Shown in pieces: positions 1 through 15,659 of a stretch of DNA of 35,000 nucleotides. Under the pieces are notes generated by a model that was not told the DNA's origin, ran no database searches, and was given only the letters and a program-made list of their open reading frames with translations. The first letter of the stretch is position 1; each line of letters opens with the position of its first letter. A program made the position numbers and the translations under genes. The DNA is from Tubiluchus corallicola (lineage: Eukaryota; Priapulida; Priapulimorpha; Priapulimorphida; Tubiluchidae): the NCBI GenBank assembly GCA_030141605.1, contig JAQGDQ010000874.1, positions 22,501-57,500 of the forward strand. Reading direction: 5' to 3'.

Positions 1-840
1 AGCAACATAGTTAAATTCATATTTTCTGAATAATAACAACTTCAACAGATCATTATTTCCTAAAACAGTTATATTAAGGTTTTCGGGCTGAAGTATTACA
101 TTTAATTCATCAAACATAACTACCCTAGCTAGTTGATGCAATGGGCAGTACAACAAAAAGCGTTCAACAGACTCAAATCGAAATCCACAGTTACAATTCG
201 GCAATATTTGATGACCGTTATTATCTTTACAGCCTTTATAGAAAAGGTCAAAGGTCATAGTTTAGCTGAGAAAATGCGATTCTCATGCGCGTATGATGCA
301 CTGATATTGGAGGTTTACCGGGTCTGGGTCTTTTCACAAACAAACCTCTTTTAACGTCTAAAGAAGCCTTTAGTCTAAAACTTGCAATAGTGCAAGAAGT
401 GTACAACAATTTTGGGAATTCCAATTCCCTTTTGCAGTCCCATTTCTCACGGTTGTGAGATTTCTGGAGATAGCATTAATCAATCTATCTATCTATCTAT
501 GAATCAATCAATTTATTTCACTCCAGCAATACATATACAATACATCAACATACAATATTATTGAAACAAAAAGAAACAGTATAGGTAAAAAACGTTGATG
601 AAGTCAAATTAACCAAATAAAAGGCTAAAAAGGAAGAACACTTGTGTTGCAGCAAAAGTTCGTTTAAATTTTGTTTCCTAAGTTTACTAGTTTTCTGCTT
701 AAATTTCAATGTGATGGTCGAAATCAGGAGATTTCAGAATTTTTTAAATTTATGGCAGAATACCAGAAGCATCTGCGCCAAATAGGGAGTGATGGCAACC
801 CTATTTCAATTGGTTATGTGAAAATAAAACTGGGCCAAGT
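1..840. other. gene-poor left flank
   Basis: No exon is convincing here. Short open stretches at 133-354 and 671-859 have no recognised motif. At 480-560 a short (ATCT)n run is followed by TCAATTTATTTCA; read on the minus strand this looks like the 3' tail (AAATAAA plus simple repeat) of a LINE copy. Confidence 0.4.
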
Positions 841-844
841 TTCA

Positions 845-1590
845 CAAAACCGTCACTAACTTAACGACGTTGTTATTAACAGTTAATGAATGTAATAACG
901 ATGTAGTTAACTTAGTGAAGGCTTTATGAGACCGTCACTAACTTAACGACGTCGTTATTAACAGTTAATGAATGTAATAACGATTTCGTTAACTTAGTGA
1001 AGGCTTTGTTTAACCGTCAGTAACTTAACGACGTCGTTATTAATAACTAAGTGAATGTAATAACGATATAGTTAACTTAGTGAAGGCTTTGTGAGACCGT
1101 CACTAACACAACGACGTCGTTATTAACAGTTAAGTGAATGTAATAACGATTTCGTTAACTTAGTGATAGTTTTGTGAAACCGTCAGTAACTTAACGACGT
1201 CGTTATTAATAACTAAGTGAATGTAATAACGATATAGTTAACTTAGTGAAGGCTTTGTGAGACCGTCACTAACATAACGACGTCGTTATTAACAGTTAAG
1301 TGAATGTAATAACGATTTCGTTAACTTAGTGATAGTTTTGTGAAACCGTCACTAACCTAACGACGTCGTTATTAATAGTTAATGAATGTAATAACGATAT
1401 AGTTAACTTAGTGAAGGCTTTGTGAGACCGTCACTAACTTAACGACGTCGTTATTAACAGTTAAGTGAATGTAATAACGATTTCGTTAACTTAGTGAAGA
1501 TTTTGTGAAACCCTCACTAACTTAACGACGTCGTTATTAACAGCTAAGTGAATGTAATAACGATGTCGTTAACTTAGCGACATCTTTGTG
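845..1590. repeat. tandem array of nine ~82-bp units, each a near-perfect hairpin
   Basis: Units begin ACCGTCACTAAC near 849, 931, 1013, 1096, 1179, 1263, 1346, 1427 and 1510. Within each unit the left arm (CTTAACGACGTCGTTATTA) and the right arm (TAATAACGATTTCGTTAAC) are inverted repeats of about 25 bp separated by about 15 bp (ACAGTTAAGTGAATG). The left arm also contains the short palindrome AACGACGTCGTT. The array lies immediately upstream of the first visible exon. Confidence 0.85.
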
Positions 1591-1649
1591 AAACTAACCC
1601 CTGGTATTTAAGAGTTAATGTTAATCATAATAATGTGGGCTTTTGGTAG

Positions 1650-8066
<6,417 letters not shown>

Positions 8067-8700
8067 CTTACAATGAACTCAAAATGCTGTTACAATACGA
8101 AACTAAGCAACATTCAACTGACGAAAGACATGCTGAAACATTTAACAATGAAGGTCAACCATGAGGCATCATGATGAAATAGTTCACTACGAAAGTCAAC
8201 CAACATTCCTGAATGGACTAATCAAAACAGTAACATTTGAATGCCCCACACTGGAAAACGTTTTCGATATCAACTCACGTTTTACTGTACATAGTTAATG
8301 CGTGTTGGTGTGTACATAGCTGTATTATTGTCTTCCTCGCTTTTATTTGTAGAAATGCTTGACTTCAAGGACGTAATTGTCACTTCCGGGTTACAGAATC
8401 AGACGTTGTTGATTCAGACCTCGTGGAGACGCTCACAAGTAGCGTGAACTGTAACAAATTTGATGCTATACAACTTAACAGGAAGAAATCTTTCATCGCG
8501 GAAACCTTTTGATGTTTTCGTGACAAGTTCTATTCAATTTATTTGACTCGCAACAGTTTGTGAAATGCACTGTTTGCAAAGTTGTTTGTGTAACTGTATT
8601 ATTAATGAATGAATAATTTCATGGCCTGGTTAACTCATCATGTAATCTTGTAAAGCATTTTTTGAGATTGTGACGCTTCACGAATTAAACGGATTATGAG
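8067..8700 (+). other. probable 3' UTR of the + strand gene
   Basis: No ORF of note follows the TAG at 8066. The first good poly(A) signal is ATTAAA at 8684-8689, which would give a 3' UTR of about 640 bases. Confidence 0.45.
8684..8689 (+). terminator. candidate poly(A) signal ATTAAA
   Basis: ATTAAA is the commonest variant of AATAAA. It sits about 620 bases after the stop codon of the + strand gene and is followed by a T/G-rich stretch (ATTTGTTTGCTTGTG near 8710). Confidence 0.4.
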
Positions 8701-9160
8701 AAAACCTGATTTGTTTGCTTGTGTATACTTGCGATAATTTTCACGGAATTAATATGCTTATTTGTAAGCAACTTACTTAAACCTGTTGAAAACTAATAAT
8801 TAATATAGTAGGCAATTATCCACTTTTATAATGCAAACAGAGCACAAAATCGTACATTTTACTGTAATGTGAAACATCACAGGCCAAAATAACTTAGTAA
8901 ATTACAATGCATTTTGTGTAGCATTATCAAATTTTATTATTATTATTAAAACATTTCAAAAAATTACATAATTTTATAAAAGCTGAGACTGGTAGGCTAT
9001 GTTAGCTCTTAGGCCAGCCTATATTGTTACAACACAAAAGTATGAAGGAACACGAAATGATTACACTAAACGTGAATCTGGAAAACGTTTGAGTGTATCT
9101 GAAAATGTAAGCATACAAGAGAATGTGTAAGTATATGTCCGTGCGAAATCTGCGTGCCTC
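8700..9160 (-). ncRNA. hypothetical transcript downstream of the heat-shock promoter
   Basis: The minus strand from about 9155 begins GCACGCAGATTTCGCACGG and has only short frames (9247-9002 and 9260-9066) with no recognised domain; both begin upstream of the expected start site. The transcript could be a non-coding RNA, the 5' UTR of a lost gene, or a leader exon spliced to something further left. It would converge on the 3' end of the + strand gene. Confidence 0.25.
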
Positions 9161-9177
9161 TGTCAGCGGCCTGCTTC

Positions 9178-9275
9178 GCCTTATATAGCGCCCCAAGAAC
9201 TTTCCAGAAGTAATGTTCCAGAACATTCCAGACGGTAAGACGATCATTCCAACAGAACATTCTACAATGTTCTAT
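9178..9275 (-). promoter_or_regulatory. heat-shock-type promoter (heat-shock elements plus TATA), minus strand
   Basis: Block 1 (9197-9209) is GAACTTTCCAGAA, a perfect GAA-nn-TTC-nn-GAA. Block 2 (9216-9233) reads TTC-nn-GAA-nn-TTC-nn-GAC. Block 3 (9255-9272) has GAACATTC and a phased further TTC. The TATA box is TATATAAGG on the minus strand (TATATAA = 9181-9187). HSF binds arrays of inverted nGAAn units, and this HSE-then-TATA layout is that of animal hsp70/small hsp promoters. Transcription would start near 9155 and run leftward. No heat-shock protein ORF follows. Confidence 0.7.
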
Positions 9276-9289
9276 GTAATTCTAATAGA

Positions 9290-10422
9290 TGCTAGCGATC
9301 TCCACAACATCACTTTGGGAGGTTCCTTTCACTGTTATGCCAGAAAGTCATCCTTTGCTAAATAGATAAACGCTTTTAAAACTTCTGTATTGCTTTCGTC
9401 TATAATCTGATTCATATCTAATGTTGGTAAATTATCTATTAAATCATTTCTGTTGATCGTATTGACTAGATGGTATTCAAACAATAAACAATGTGAAGCT
9501 TGTCTACCATTCATACATTTACATACATCAGTATTAGCATAAATCACATTGTTATGTAGCCTTCACTATTTCATTCATGTTCCAAAGTCGTTTATTCTAA
9601 AGAGAATAATAAAGAGAACATTAACAAGTAAGAAAAATAAATAGAATGATAAACAGAAGATTAATAATTAAGAAGAAGTCAACTTATTGGTAAAAGTACT
9701 TTCTCAAATTTCAGAGATCGAATTCATAAACTTAATTAAATTATTTAAATTCATGTAACTTACATCGTTGGCTCTGCGTCAAGATTTAACATTTCTCAAG
9801 GTACAAAGTTGGTCATAACTAAACGCTGTTATTAACTATAACACAATAACGATAAAAAACATTGCTGTAAATAAAAACACGACCATCATTGTTCTCCTCA
9901 TGTTCTTGCCTCTCCGCACTGCTCTTAGAGGGCAGCACCTTCCCATTAATAAGTGTCGTTATGCATATTCCAGTTACACACATATAAATGTTTAAACAAG
10001 TAAGATGGTTATTCTCCTACAAGTAAAGTCTGTGCTCATACAGTCATAGGTCATAGGTCTTATATAAGACGTATTTTAGTTTAGTTTATTTTTATTTCTA
10101 AAATGCCAATAAGTACAACATTGTTATAGTTTTATATAGAAACTGTTACTACAGCAAATAAATTAAATTTAAATTCACCATAAATTGATATAACGACTCA
10201 GACCAAGAAGATAGACTTGTACTGAGCTGAGCAGAAACCAAAACGGAAAGAGAAAGATCAGAAGTAAAAGGTGCAGGATGAAGAAGCAAAAAATGAAATA
10301 CAAGGGGGTAAGAAGGATAAGGATATGACAATGCAGGGCGAATGGGATGGTGATGAAAATGAAGATTAGACTCAGCCGAGTCACTGCAAACATCAGTACG
10401 AATCAAGGCAGGGACAAATAAC
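9290..10422. other. intergenic, nothing recognised; one purine-rich tract
   Basis: There is no convincing gene. At 10225-10380 the + strand is strongly purine-biased (GGAAAGAGAAAGATCAGAAG and similar) for about 150 bases without an ORF that looks coding. TTTATT motifs at 10085-10096 could be minus-strand poly(A) signals. Confidence 0.4.
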
Positions 10423-10815
10423 CTCAGTAGCAGGGGCGAGCATCGAACGTTCGAACTCGATTCGAATCCAAAACTATAGATTCGAATAATTCAGCACTTC
10501 AATCATATATGTTCTTTATCACTAAAACGATTGAAACAACATGCAACTAACATAATTTAGCTGTGATTTCTGCGCACAATTTTAAAGCAATTACTAGTCG
10601 TTTTATTGTAGAACAAAATCTAGTGATATGCATGATCTTTGTAAGACAAATTTTTACTGGTGGTGCGAAAACTTGTTCGAAAATCTTTCAATCTCAATTC
10701 GAATTCGGTTCGAATTCGAAACACTGAAGTTCCGTTCGATTCGAATTCGAAAGTCACAAATTCGGTTCGATTCGAATTCGCTTTCTGGTAGAAAATGATC
10801 ACCCCTACTCAGTAG
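10423..10815. mobile_element. non-autonomous hAT-type element with 8-bp target-site duplication
   Basis: CTCAGTAG occurs directly at 10423-10430 and 10808-10815. The 377-bp insert between begins CAGGGGCGAGCATCG and ends AATGATCACCCCTA, imperfect terminal inverted repeats of the CAGGGG type. An 8-bp duplication with CAGGG-type ends is the hAT signature. The interior is packed with TTCGAATTCGAA and GGTTCGATTCGAATTCG motifs, which can form alternative hairpins. No transposase is present. Confidence 0.88.
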
Positions 10816-10819
10816 TTCT

Positions 10820-10880
10820 TCTATGCTTCTTGGTGCGGTCCTGAAAGAGCTATACTTCTTGGTGCGGTCCTGAAAGAGTT
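10820..10880. repeat. 29-bp tandem duplication
   Basis: Two adjacent copies of GCTTCTTGGTGCGGTCCTGA (second with A for G) plus AAGAG lie just 3' of the GPCR gene and next to the hAT element. A related ACCGCACCATGAAG occurs near 12662. Confidence 0.8.
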
Positions 10881-10918
10881 AATATCCAATAAAGCCTGGT
10901 GAAAGTGCCAGTGCTGTC

Positions 10919-11923
10919 CTAATTCAATGTAGGCCTACTGACTTCGGAATTAATCACAACTACATTTCTTTTACAAACGACCTTCAAGAAGATCAAGCGA
11001 AGATTTTTCACTTTCCAAAAATATAATATTGCATTCATGAGTCCGTCCATGTTCAACATGATGAGACCAAAACGCTTCAGTGATTCGTTTGCTATGCCAC
11101 AAGCGTGGTAAAGAGTTAAATGCAAAAAGATTGGTGTGAGACATATTATCGAACTACAGGCAATCAGAAAAACCGAAGTGGCAGTTTTGAATTGTTCTTT
11201 TAGTCTCGGATACCATCTATCACCATTTGCAACCACAGGTAATATCATCGGCACGAGTCTGGACTTGTGCTGCAACACAATTTTGAATATGTTAACATAA
11301 ACAAATGTTATTGCAGTAAAAATTGCCAAAAACTGGGCAGTAAAATAATGAGCGACACCAGGCAGAACTAAACGATCAATGAGACAAGCTCTGGCATCCT
11401 TCGTTTCTGAAAATGACTCCAGTATGAATTTAGCTGATCCTGCGATTCCAACGAGAACTGAATAAATCCAGGATGAAACGATCATAACGGCTGCCACTCG
11501 TTTAGAGAATATCGTGGAATAATGCATGGGGTATATGATGGCTACATATCGGTCAAAGGTCAAGAGTAGTTGAGTGACCAAGCTCTGAGTGACCAATGTA
11601 AAGACAGCAGAGACGTTCAAGGAGCAGTAAACTTTATTAAAACCGACTATTACCTGCCTCGTTGCGAACAGCTGTAAACCATAGATACCAAGAATACCAT
11701 CATTAAGTGCCAGATTTGCCAAAAGTAAGTTAGCTGCTGTTCTCAACGAGTCGACAGAAACCAGAAGGACGACGACACAGGCATCTAGTCCAATAAGAAC
11801 CATCATTAACGTCATGAATACGACTAAGAAGATCACCATGACAACCACATTATTTGCAGCATCTTCATCAGTATCAATGACAGATTCCACTGTGCTATTC
11901 CACGGTGACAGTGAAACATTCAT
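10919..11923 (-). CDS. rhodopsin-family (class A) G-protein-coupled receptor, intronless, orphan
   Basis: The protein is 334 aa from an ATG at 11923 with seven hydrophobic segments at roughly 26-54, 64-87, 101-123, 142-165, 190-216, 247-271 and 285-303. Class A marks are NLALND (Asp75, position 2.50), Cys100 at the top of TM3 with Cys180 in loop 2 as the disulfide pair, DRYVAIIYPMHY (residues 124-135), CLTP in TM6 (CWxP-like), and NAILY at 297-301 in place of NPxxY. The TM1 Asn (1.50) appears replaced by Asp. N-glycosylation sites NVS and NST lie in the short N-terminus. It should sit in the plasma membrane and signal through G proteins. The general pattern recalls amine/melanocortin-like receptors, but the ligand cannot be told. 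It has no intron and tails are short. Confidence 0.93.
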   Translation of the reverse strand: MNVSLSPWNSTVESVIDTDEDAANNVVVMVIFLVVFMTLMMVLIGLDACVVVLLVSVDSLRTAANLLLANLALNDGILGIYGLQLFATRQVIVGFNKVYCSLNVSAVFTLVTQSLVTQLLLTFDRYVAIIYPMHYSTIFSKRVAAVMIVSSWIYSVLVGIAGSAKFILESFSETKDARACLIDRLVLPGVAHYFTAQFLAIFTAITFVYVNIFKIVLQHKSRLVPMILPVVANGDRWYPRLKEQFKTATSVFLIACSSIICLTPIFLHLTLYHACGIANESLKRFGLIMLNMDGLMNAILYFWKVKNLRLIFLKVVCKRNVVVINSEVSRPTLN

Positions 11924-12054
11924 TCTTCTGCTTTTTTATTGTTACTGGAACTTGGAAAAATGTCTAGTAGGCTGAAGGTTCTGCTTGACTATCTTGCTAT
12001 GTTACAGCCTTGACACCATTTAACATAATCTAAACTTCTATTCAAATCTTAGCT

Positions 12055-12165
12055 CTGATAACATAATTTTGCACGCGCATGCGCAGGATTACAAAACGTT
12101 TAATGCAAATCTTAGCTCTGATAACTAAACATTGCACGCGCATGCGCAGGATAACAGAACGTTTA
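12055..12165. promoter_or_regulatory. duplicated NRF1-like palindromes upstream of the GPCR gene
   Basis: A ~60-bp tandem duplication (ATCTTAGCTCTGATAAC...) carries GCACGCGCATGCGCAGGAT twice, centred near 12077 and 12143. TGCGCATGCGCA-type palindromes are the known consensus of the NRF1/Ewg family. The pair lies about 150-220 bases upstream of the GPCR ATG (minus strand). Binding is inferred; the same 10-mer occurs in an intron near 4750. Confidence 0.4.
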
Positions 12166-12169
12166 ATTT

Positions 12170-12840
12170 AATTATGTAAGACTAAGGTTAGGTTTTCTGT
12201 CCTTTAACAATAACAATGTCATGCAGTCACTTATCCAACTGAACAATTAGGTTTAAATTCAGCGATTTAAATACAAATGACTGCACAGCGCGATAAATAA
12301 GCTTCAAACAAATCGAAAATCAACTCAGCACCGTATTGCATGTCAAAGTAATTATGTGAAGCCAGACAATTATGTGAAGCCACAATAATAGCATTAAAAT
12401 GTAACTTCAAAGCGCCTACGCAGAGGAAATGTCGTGCACTGCACAAAAAAGGCAAAATCATGATCATTATTTTATTGATGTTTTAATTCAACTGACAATA
12501 AACGCCACGCTGCCGTCAACACAAATATTGAAAAAAGCACAAAGAAACTATTGCAGGAGGCGTTGGCACTGCTTTTAACTCCTTCGGGAGTGTGCGCCAT
12601 TCAAAATAGGACTGACAACACCTATGGTTTTTCTGCTACTATACGAGCACAGACACAGGACCGCACCATGAAGGACAGGTCTTATAAGATTTGTGACTTT
12701 CTGCTACTGTACGAGCACAGACATAACTAAATGATTACAAATTAGGTACTGTTCTATTCGGGAGAATCTCGGCTATCCAATCGTGCTATTTGTTTAAACA
12801 TTTATAAGTGATTTAATTGGATAAGATTAAAAAAAGCCCA
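12170..12840. other. intergenic region, a short direct repeat only
   Basis: There is no gene. TTTCTGCTACTATACGAGCA and its near-copy occur at about 12629 and 12698. An 11-bp ATTATGTGAAGCC repeat occurs near 12351-12382. Confidence 0.45.
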
Positions 12841-12845
12841 CCCTT

Positions 12846-13145
12846 TTCAGGCACTCAAACTTAGCCTATTGAGTAGCATAGTCTGGTGTACAGTTGCATG
12901 ATCGTACACACTATTTTATTGGTCGCCTGTTTGTTGAGCCCAAGAGAACTGTCTGCTGTACAGATTTCCAGGAAAAACCAACCGATCAATCAAGGATAAA
13001 TTAAGGTCGTCTCAAATTCCAACAGGAATTTCTGCTTAAAAATAGAATATACTTGAGGCCAAAGTATATCAGAGTGTTATGCCTGGACAGTTGAAATTTT
13101 CTGCAAAAGCCGATTTCATACAAGTGATACTGTACACTGAGTTCC
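12846..13145. repeat. ~300-bp direct repeat, left copy (3' side of the Ank/Mab-21 gene)
   Basis: It matches 17078-17372 in the same orientation. Shared blocks are TTTTCAGGCACTC, TAGCCTATTGAGTAGC, GATCGTACACA, AAATTAAGGTCGT, TATCAGAGTGTT and GGACAGTTGAAATTTTC. It contains TTTATT at 12915-12920, a minus-strand AATAAA that could serve as the poly(A) signal of the 13236-15509 gene. Confidence 0.85.
12915..12920 (-). terminator. candidate poly(A) signal AATAAA of the Ank/Mab-21 gene
   Basis: It lies about 315 bases beyond the TAA-side end of the ORF on the minus strand, inside the left direct repeat. The equivalent TTTATT is retained in the right copy at 17146-17151. Confidence 0.4.
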
Positions 13146-13235
13146 CAAATACAAATATTTGCTTGGAATTCATGTAATACTTATTAAAACATTGAATTTC
13201 TGATGACTAGATTTGACCAAATGACTAATGCATTT

Positions 13236-15509
13236 CTAATATGCACTTTGCTGTTTCTTATCACTTTCTTCTATCCAATCCCAAACGTTTCTTAAATACA
13301 AATCAGTTTCTCCAATTTGCGCCTTGTTCAATATTCCTTCCCCCTGTTTTACTGCATGTGTTTTTAGTATAGCATGGTACTTTTCAAAATCTGGTTCCAT
13401 TACACCTTTTTTTGATGGTATGGCATCAATATCAAATTTGTTGGCTATAGCATGTGCTGCGTTTTCTGCCAATGTTAACAATGGAATGCCACTCATTTCT
13501 TTATGTTTTAGATCTTCTAAGATATTGACATCATTTAGCAGTGGGTGAAACATTGCGCCTTCTCGGCAACAGTCCCCAATGTACTGGAATATAGAGACAG
13601 CATGAGCTTTCAAGTTTTCTGTGCTCCAGTCATCTTTAGTGGTCACCACTTCATGCAAGAAGGCAACTTTTAACATGTAAGAGTCAATGACCTTATCTGG
13701 TTGATACTTTATTGCTCTGTATAATTCTGGCAAGTTGACATCTAAACTGACCAAAATGGGGTGGAATGCTGAAGCATCAGGATTGGGATATAAATGTATT
13801 TCTTTGTTGCAAGAATACAGGACAGGCTTTACTAGCACCTTTATGAGGATCAACACCATCTTACGGCTGTTGTCTAAGTTCTTTATAAATTCACATTCAG
13901 CAACAGCAAATGTGGGTTCAACTTTTGTTTTTGATTCGTCTGGTTTGACCACGTAGTGATAACTCTTGACAAACTTTGGCCATTTATCATTGGCATTCTT
14001 TGGTACTCCCACTTTTTCAAAACATGGTGTCACATCTACAGAGACTTGTACTATTTTTTTGTTTGGCAACAGAACACATAATTTCAAACATGTACAGACT
14101 TTATTCCATTCCACTACACGTGGAAAGCTGTTTGGCACAATTATTTCTTTAAATTTCTCTTCTTGCAAAGCTGTTGCCACGGCTCTGCACAGGGATTGGG
14201 AAAACATCTCCTTTAATTTTCGTAAATCTGCTGTGAAATCTCCGTGCAGCTTTTCATATTGTACCACAACAAAAAAATCAAACTCATCTGGCTGGCCAAT
14301 CTTTACTCCACAAGCTGAACTGCCAACCAGTATGGGCACAAATCTTATACGATGATTTTCGTAAAGAATTCTGCTAACGGCATCTAACAATTCCTTTATA
14401 TTGGTTCTAATATCGTCAAATTCTTCCACATTTGAAATTGTTCCTAATCCAGGCTCGGAAACCAAGCCCTTTAGAGGCAATCCACAAATATTTTTTGACA
14501 CTGTTTCATCATCCCCTGTGACAGAAAGCTCTGAAGACACTTCTTGCCACATTTGAAAGTACCGATAAGAAAGAAAAAGTCCTGCAATTTGTTTGAAATT
14601 TTGGTTCAATGCCTTTTCGTAAGCTCGTTGGATGCACATATCATAAGCCGTTTCATGAAAGTCATTTAACATTTCGGTCTGAACTCCTACATCAATGAGG
14701 TATTTAACAACGTCTACACTTTGAGCTGATGAGTGAGCATTATAACAAGCCAGATGAATTAGACTTCCTCCATTGTAAAGTTTATTTACTATCTGCCTTA
14801 CTACTTCGCCTGAATACGTATCTTGCACATTTTCATATATTAATTTAAGAACATCCAGTCTACCTTTCATACATGCTAGGGTGAGTGGGGTCCAACCCTG
14901 ATTATTTTCTGCCAGAATGTCAGAGCCCGCAAAAATCAGAACTGCTGCACAATGAACATGTCCTTGCATTGCTGCCGTATGCAGAGCGGTATCACCTTTT
15001 GTGTCTAGGTAGCAGACATTTGCACCTTTGAGAAGCAGCAAAACAAGGGTTCCAAAGTGCCCTTGATTTGCTGCAGCACGGAGGGGAGGACCACCAACTG
15101 AAATGTAAGGATGTTCATCAATTTTGGCGCCATATTTAATTAACAGCTTCACTATTTCAGTGTGGCCTTCCGATGATGCATGCTGTATAGGTCGTAGTTT
15201 AAACTTTTCTGAGAAGCAATCAACTTCTGCTCCATGAACCAACAGCATTTCACAAATTTCTGTATGTCCCGCTAAAGCTGCTAATATTAAAGGCGACCAT
15301 GCTTTGCTTCTAGAAAGACAGTTTATTTCAGCACCCCGTTCAATGAGTTGCTGTACAAGAGAAGTGTGTCCCAAATAACATGCAATTCCAAGGGGGGTTC
15401 TTAAACTCTCATTAAATCTGAAGCCTGGATCATCTAGTTTTCTAGTGATTCGTGATTCACTTTCCATTTCTGCTCCTCTGTTGAGAAGTTCATCAACAAG
15501 CTCAGGCAT
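13236..15509 (-). CDS. ankyrin-repeat Mab-21/cGAS-fold nucleotidyltransferase protein (candidate cGAS-like receptor)
   Basis: The protein is 757 aa and intronless. Residues ~35-300 hold about seven ankyrin repeats (for example TPLGIACYLGHTSLVQQLIE, SPLILAALAGHTEICEMLLV, DTALHTAAMQGHVHCAAVLI). Residues ~365-750 look like a Mab-21/cGAS nucleotidyltransferase. The core motif is GSSACGVKIGQPDEFDFFVV, with G396-S397 and acidic E409 and D411; the third acid is D492 in VSVDVTP. The helical C-lobe follows (KMVLILIKVLVKP, SYMLKVAFLHE, FHPLLNDVNIL). In known cGAS/cGLR enzymes these three acids bind metal and make cyclic dinucleotides that activate STING. No cGAS-type HxCCC zinc ribbon is seen. Activity, ligand and product are inferred. 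It may instead be a non-catalytic Mab-21 protein. The first in-frame ATG is 15509; an in-frame TGA lies at 15615-15617, and ankyrin-like codons extend upstream of the ATG. Confidence 0.88.
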   Translation of the reverse strand: MPELVDELLNRGAEMESESRITRKLDDPGFRFNESLRTPLGIACYLGHTSLVQQLIERGAEINCLSRSKAWSPLILAALAGHTEICEMLLVHGAEVDCFSEKFKLRPIQHASSEGHTEIVKLLIKYGAKIDEHPYISVGGPPLRAAANQGHFGTLVLLLLKGANVCYLDTKGDTALHTAAMQGHVHCAAVLIFAGSDILAENNQGWTPLTLACMKGRLDVLKLIYENVQDTYSGEVVRQIVNKLYNGGSLIHLACYNAHSSAQSVDVVKYLIDVGVQTEMLNDFHETAYDMCIQRAYEKALNQNFKQIAGLFLSYRYFQMWQEVSSELSVTGDDETVSKNICGLPLKGLVSEPGLGTISNVEEFDDIRTNIKELLDAVSRILYENHRIRFVPILVGSSACGVKIGQPDEFDFFVVVQYEKLHGDFTADLRKLKEMFSQSLCRAVATALQEEKFKEIIVPNSFPRVVEWNKVCTCLKLCVLLPNKKIVQVSVDVTPCFEKVGVPKNANDKWPKFVKSYHYVVKPDESKTKVEPTFAVAECEFIKNLDNSRKMVLILIKVLVKPVLYSCNKEIHLYPNPDASAFHPILVSLDVNLPELYRAIKYQPDKVIDSYMLKVAFLHEVVTTKDDWSTENLKAHAVSIFQYIGDCCREGAMFHPLLNDVNILEDLKHKEMSGIPLLTLAENAAHAIANKFDIDAIPSKKGVMEPDFEKYHAILKTHAVKQGEGILNKAQIGETDLYLRNVWDWIEESDKKQQSAY

Positions 15510-15574
15510 GTTAAAGTGCGTAGCAGAATGTAGCAGCTTGTTGAGCCCTCGTGTTCTGTCTTCACCAACTGAAG

Positions 15575-15658
15575 GAGCTAATTGAGTTGTAACGTCACGA
15601 GTGCCGATTTTTGTTCAGCGTCTGACACACTGTCAATAAGTACCTCGATTCTTTCCAT
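15575..15658 (-). pseudogene. possible out-of-frame N-terminal start of the Ank/Mab-21 gene
   Basis: An ATG at 15658 opens MERIEVLIDSVSDAEQKSAL and stops at TAG about 80 bases on. It lies one base out of frame with the ankyrin frame, which is itself open from TGA 15615 and reads GLNKLLHSATHFN just before the annotated Met. Either a 1-nt indel separates the true start from the rest, a short intron lies here, or this is a small upstream ORF. Confidence 0.35.
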
Positions 15659-15659
15659 A

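Noticed and set aside
10225-10380. Purine-rich tract as a Lys/Glu-rich exon
   Set aside because: Stops occur in the plausible frames within 20 codons and no splice sites bound it.
13324-14355. + strand ORFs of 73-129 codons
   Set aside because: They are antisense shadows of the Ank/Mab-21 coding sequence.
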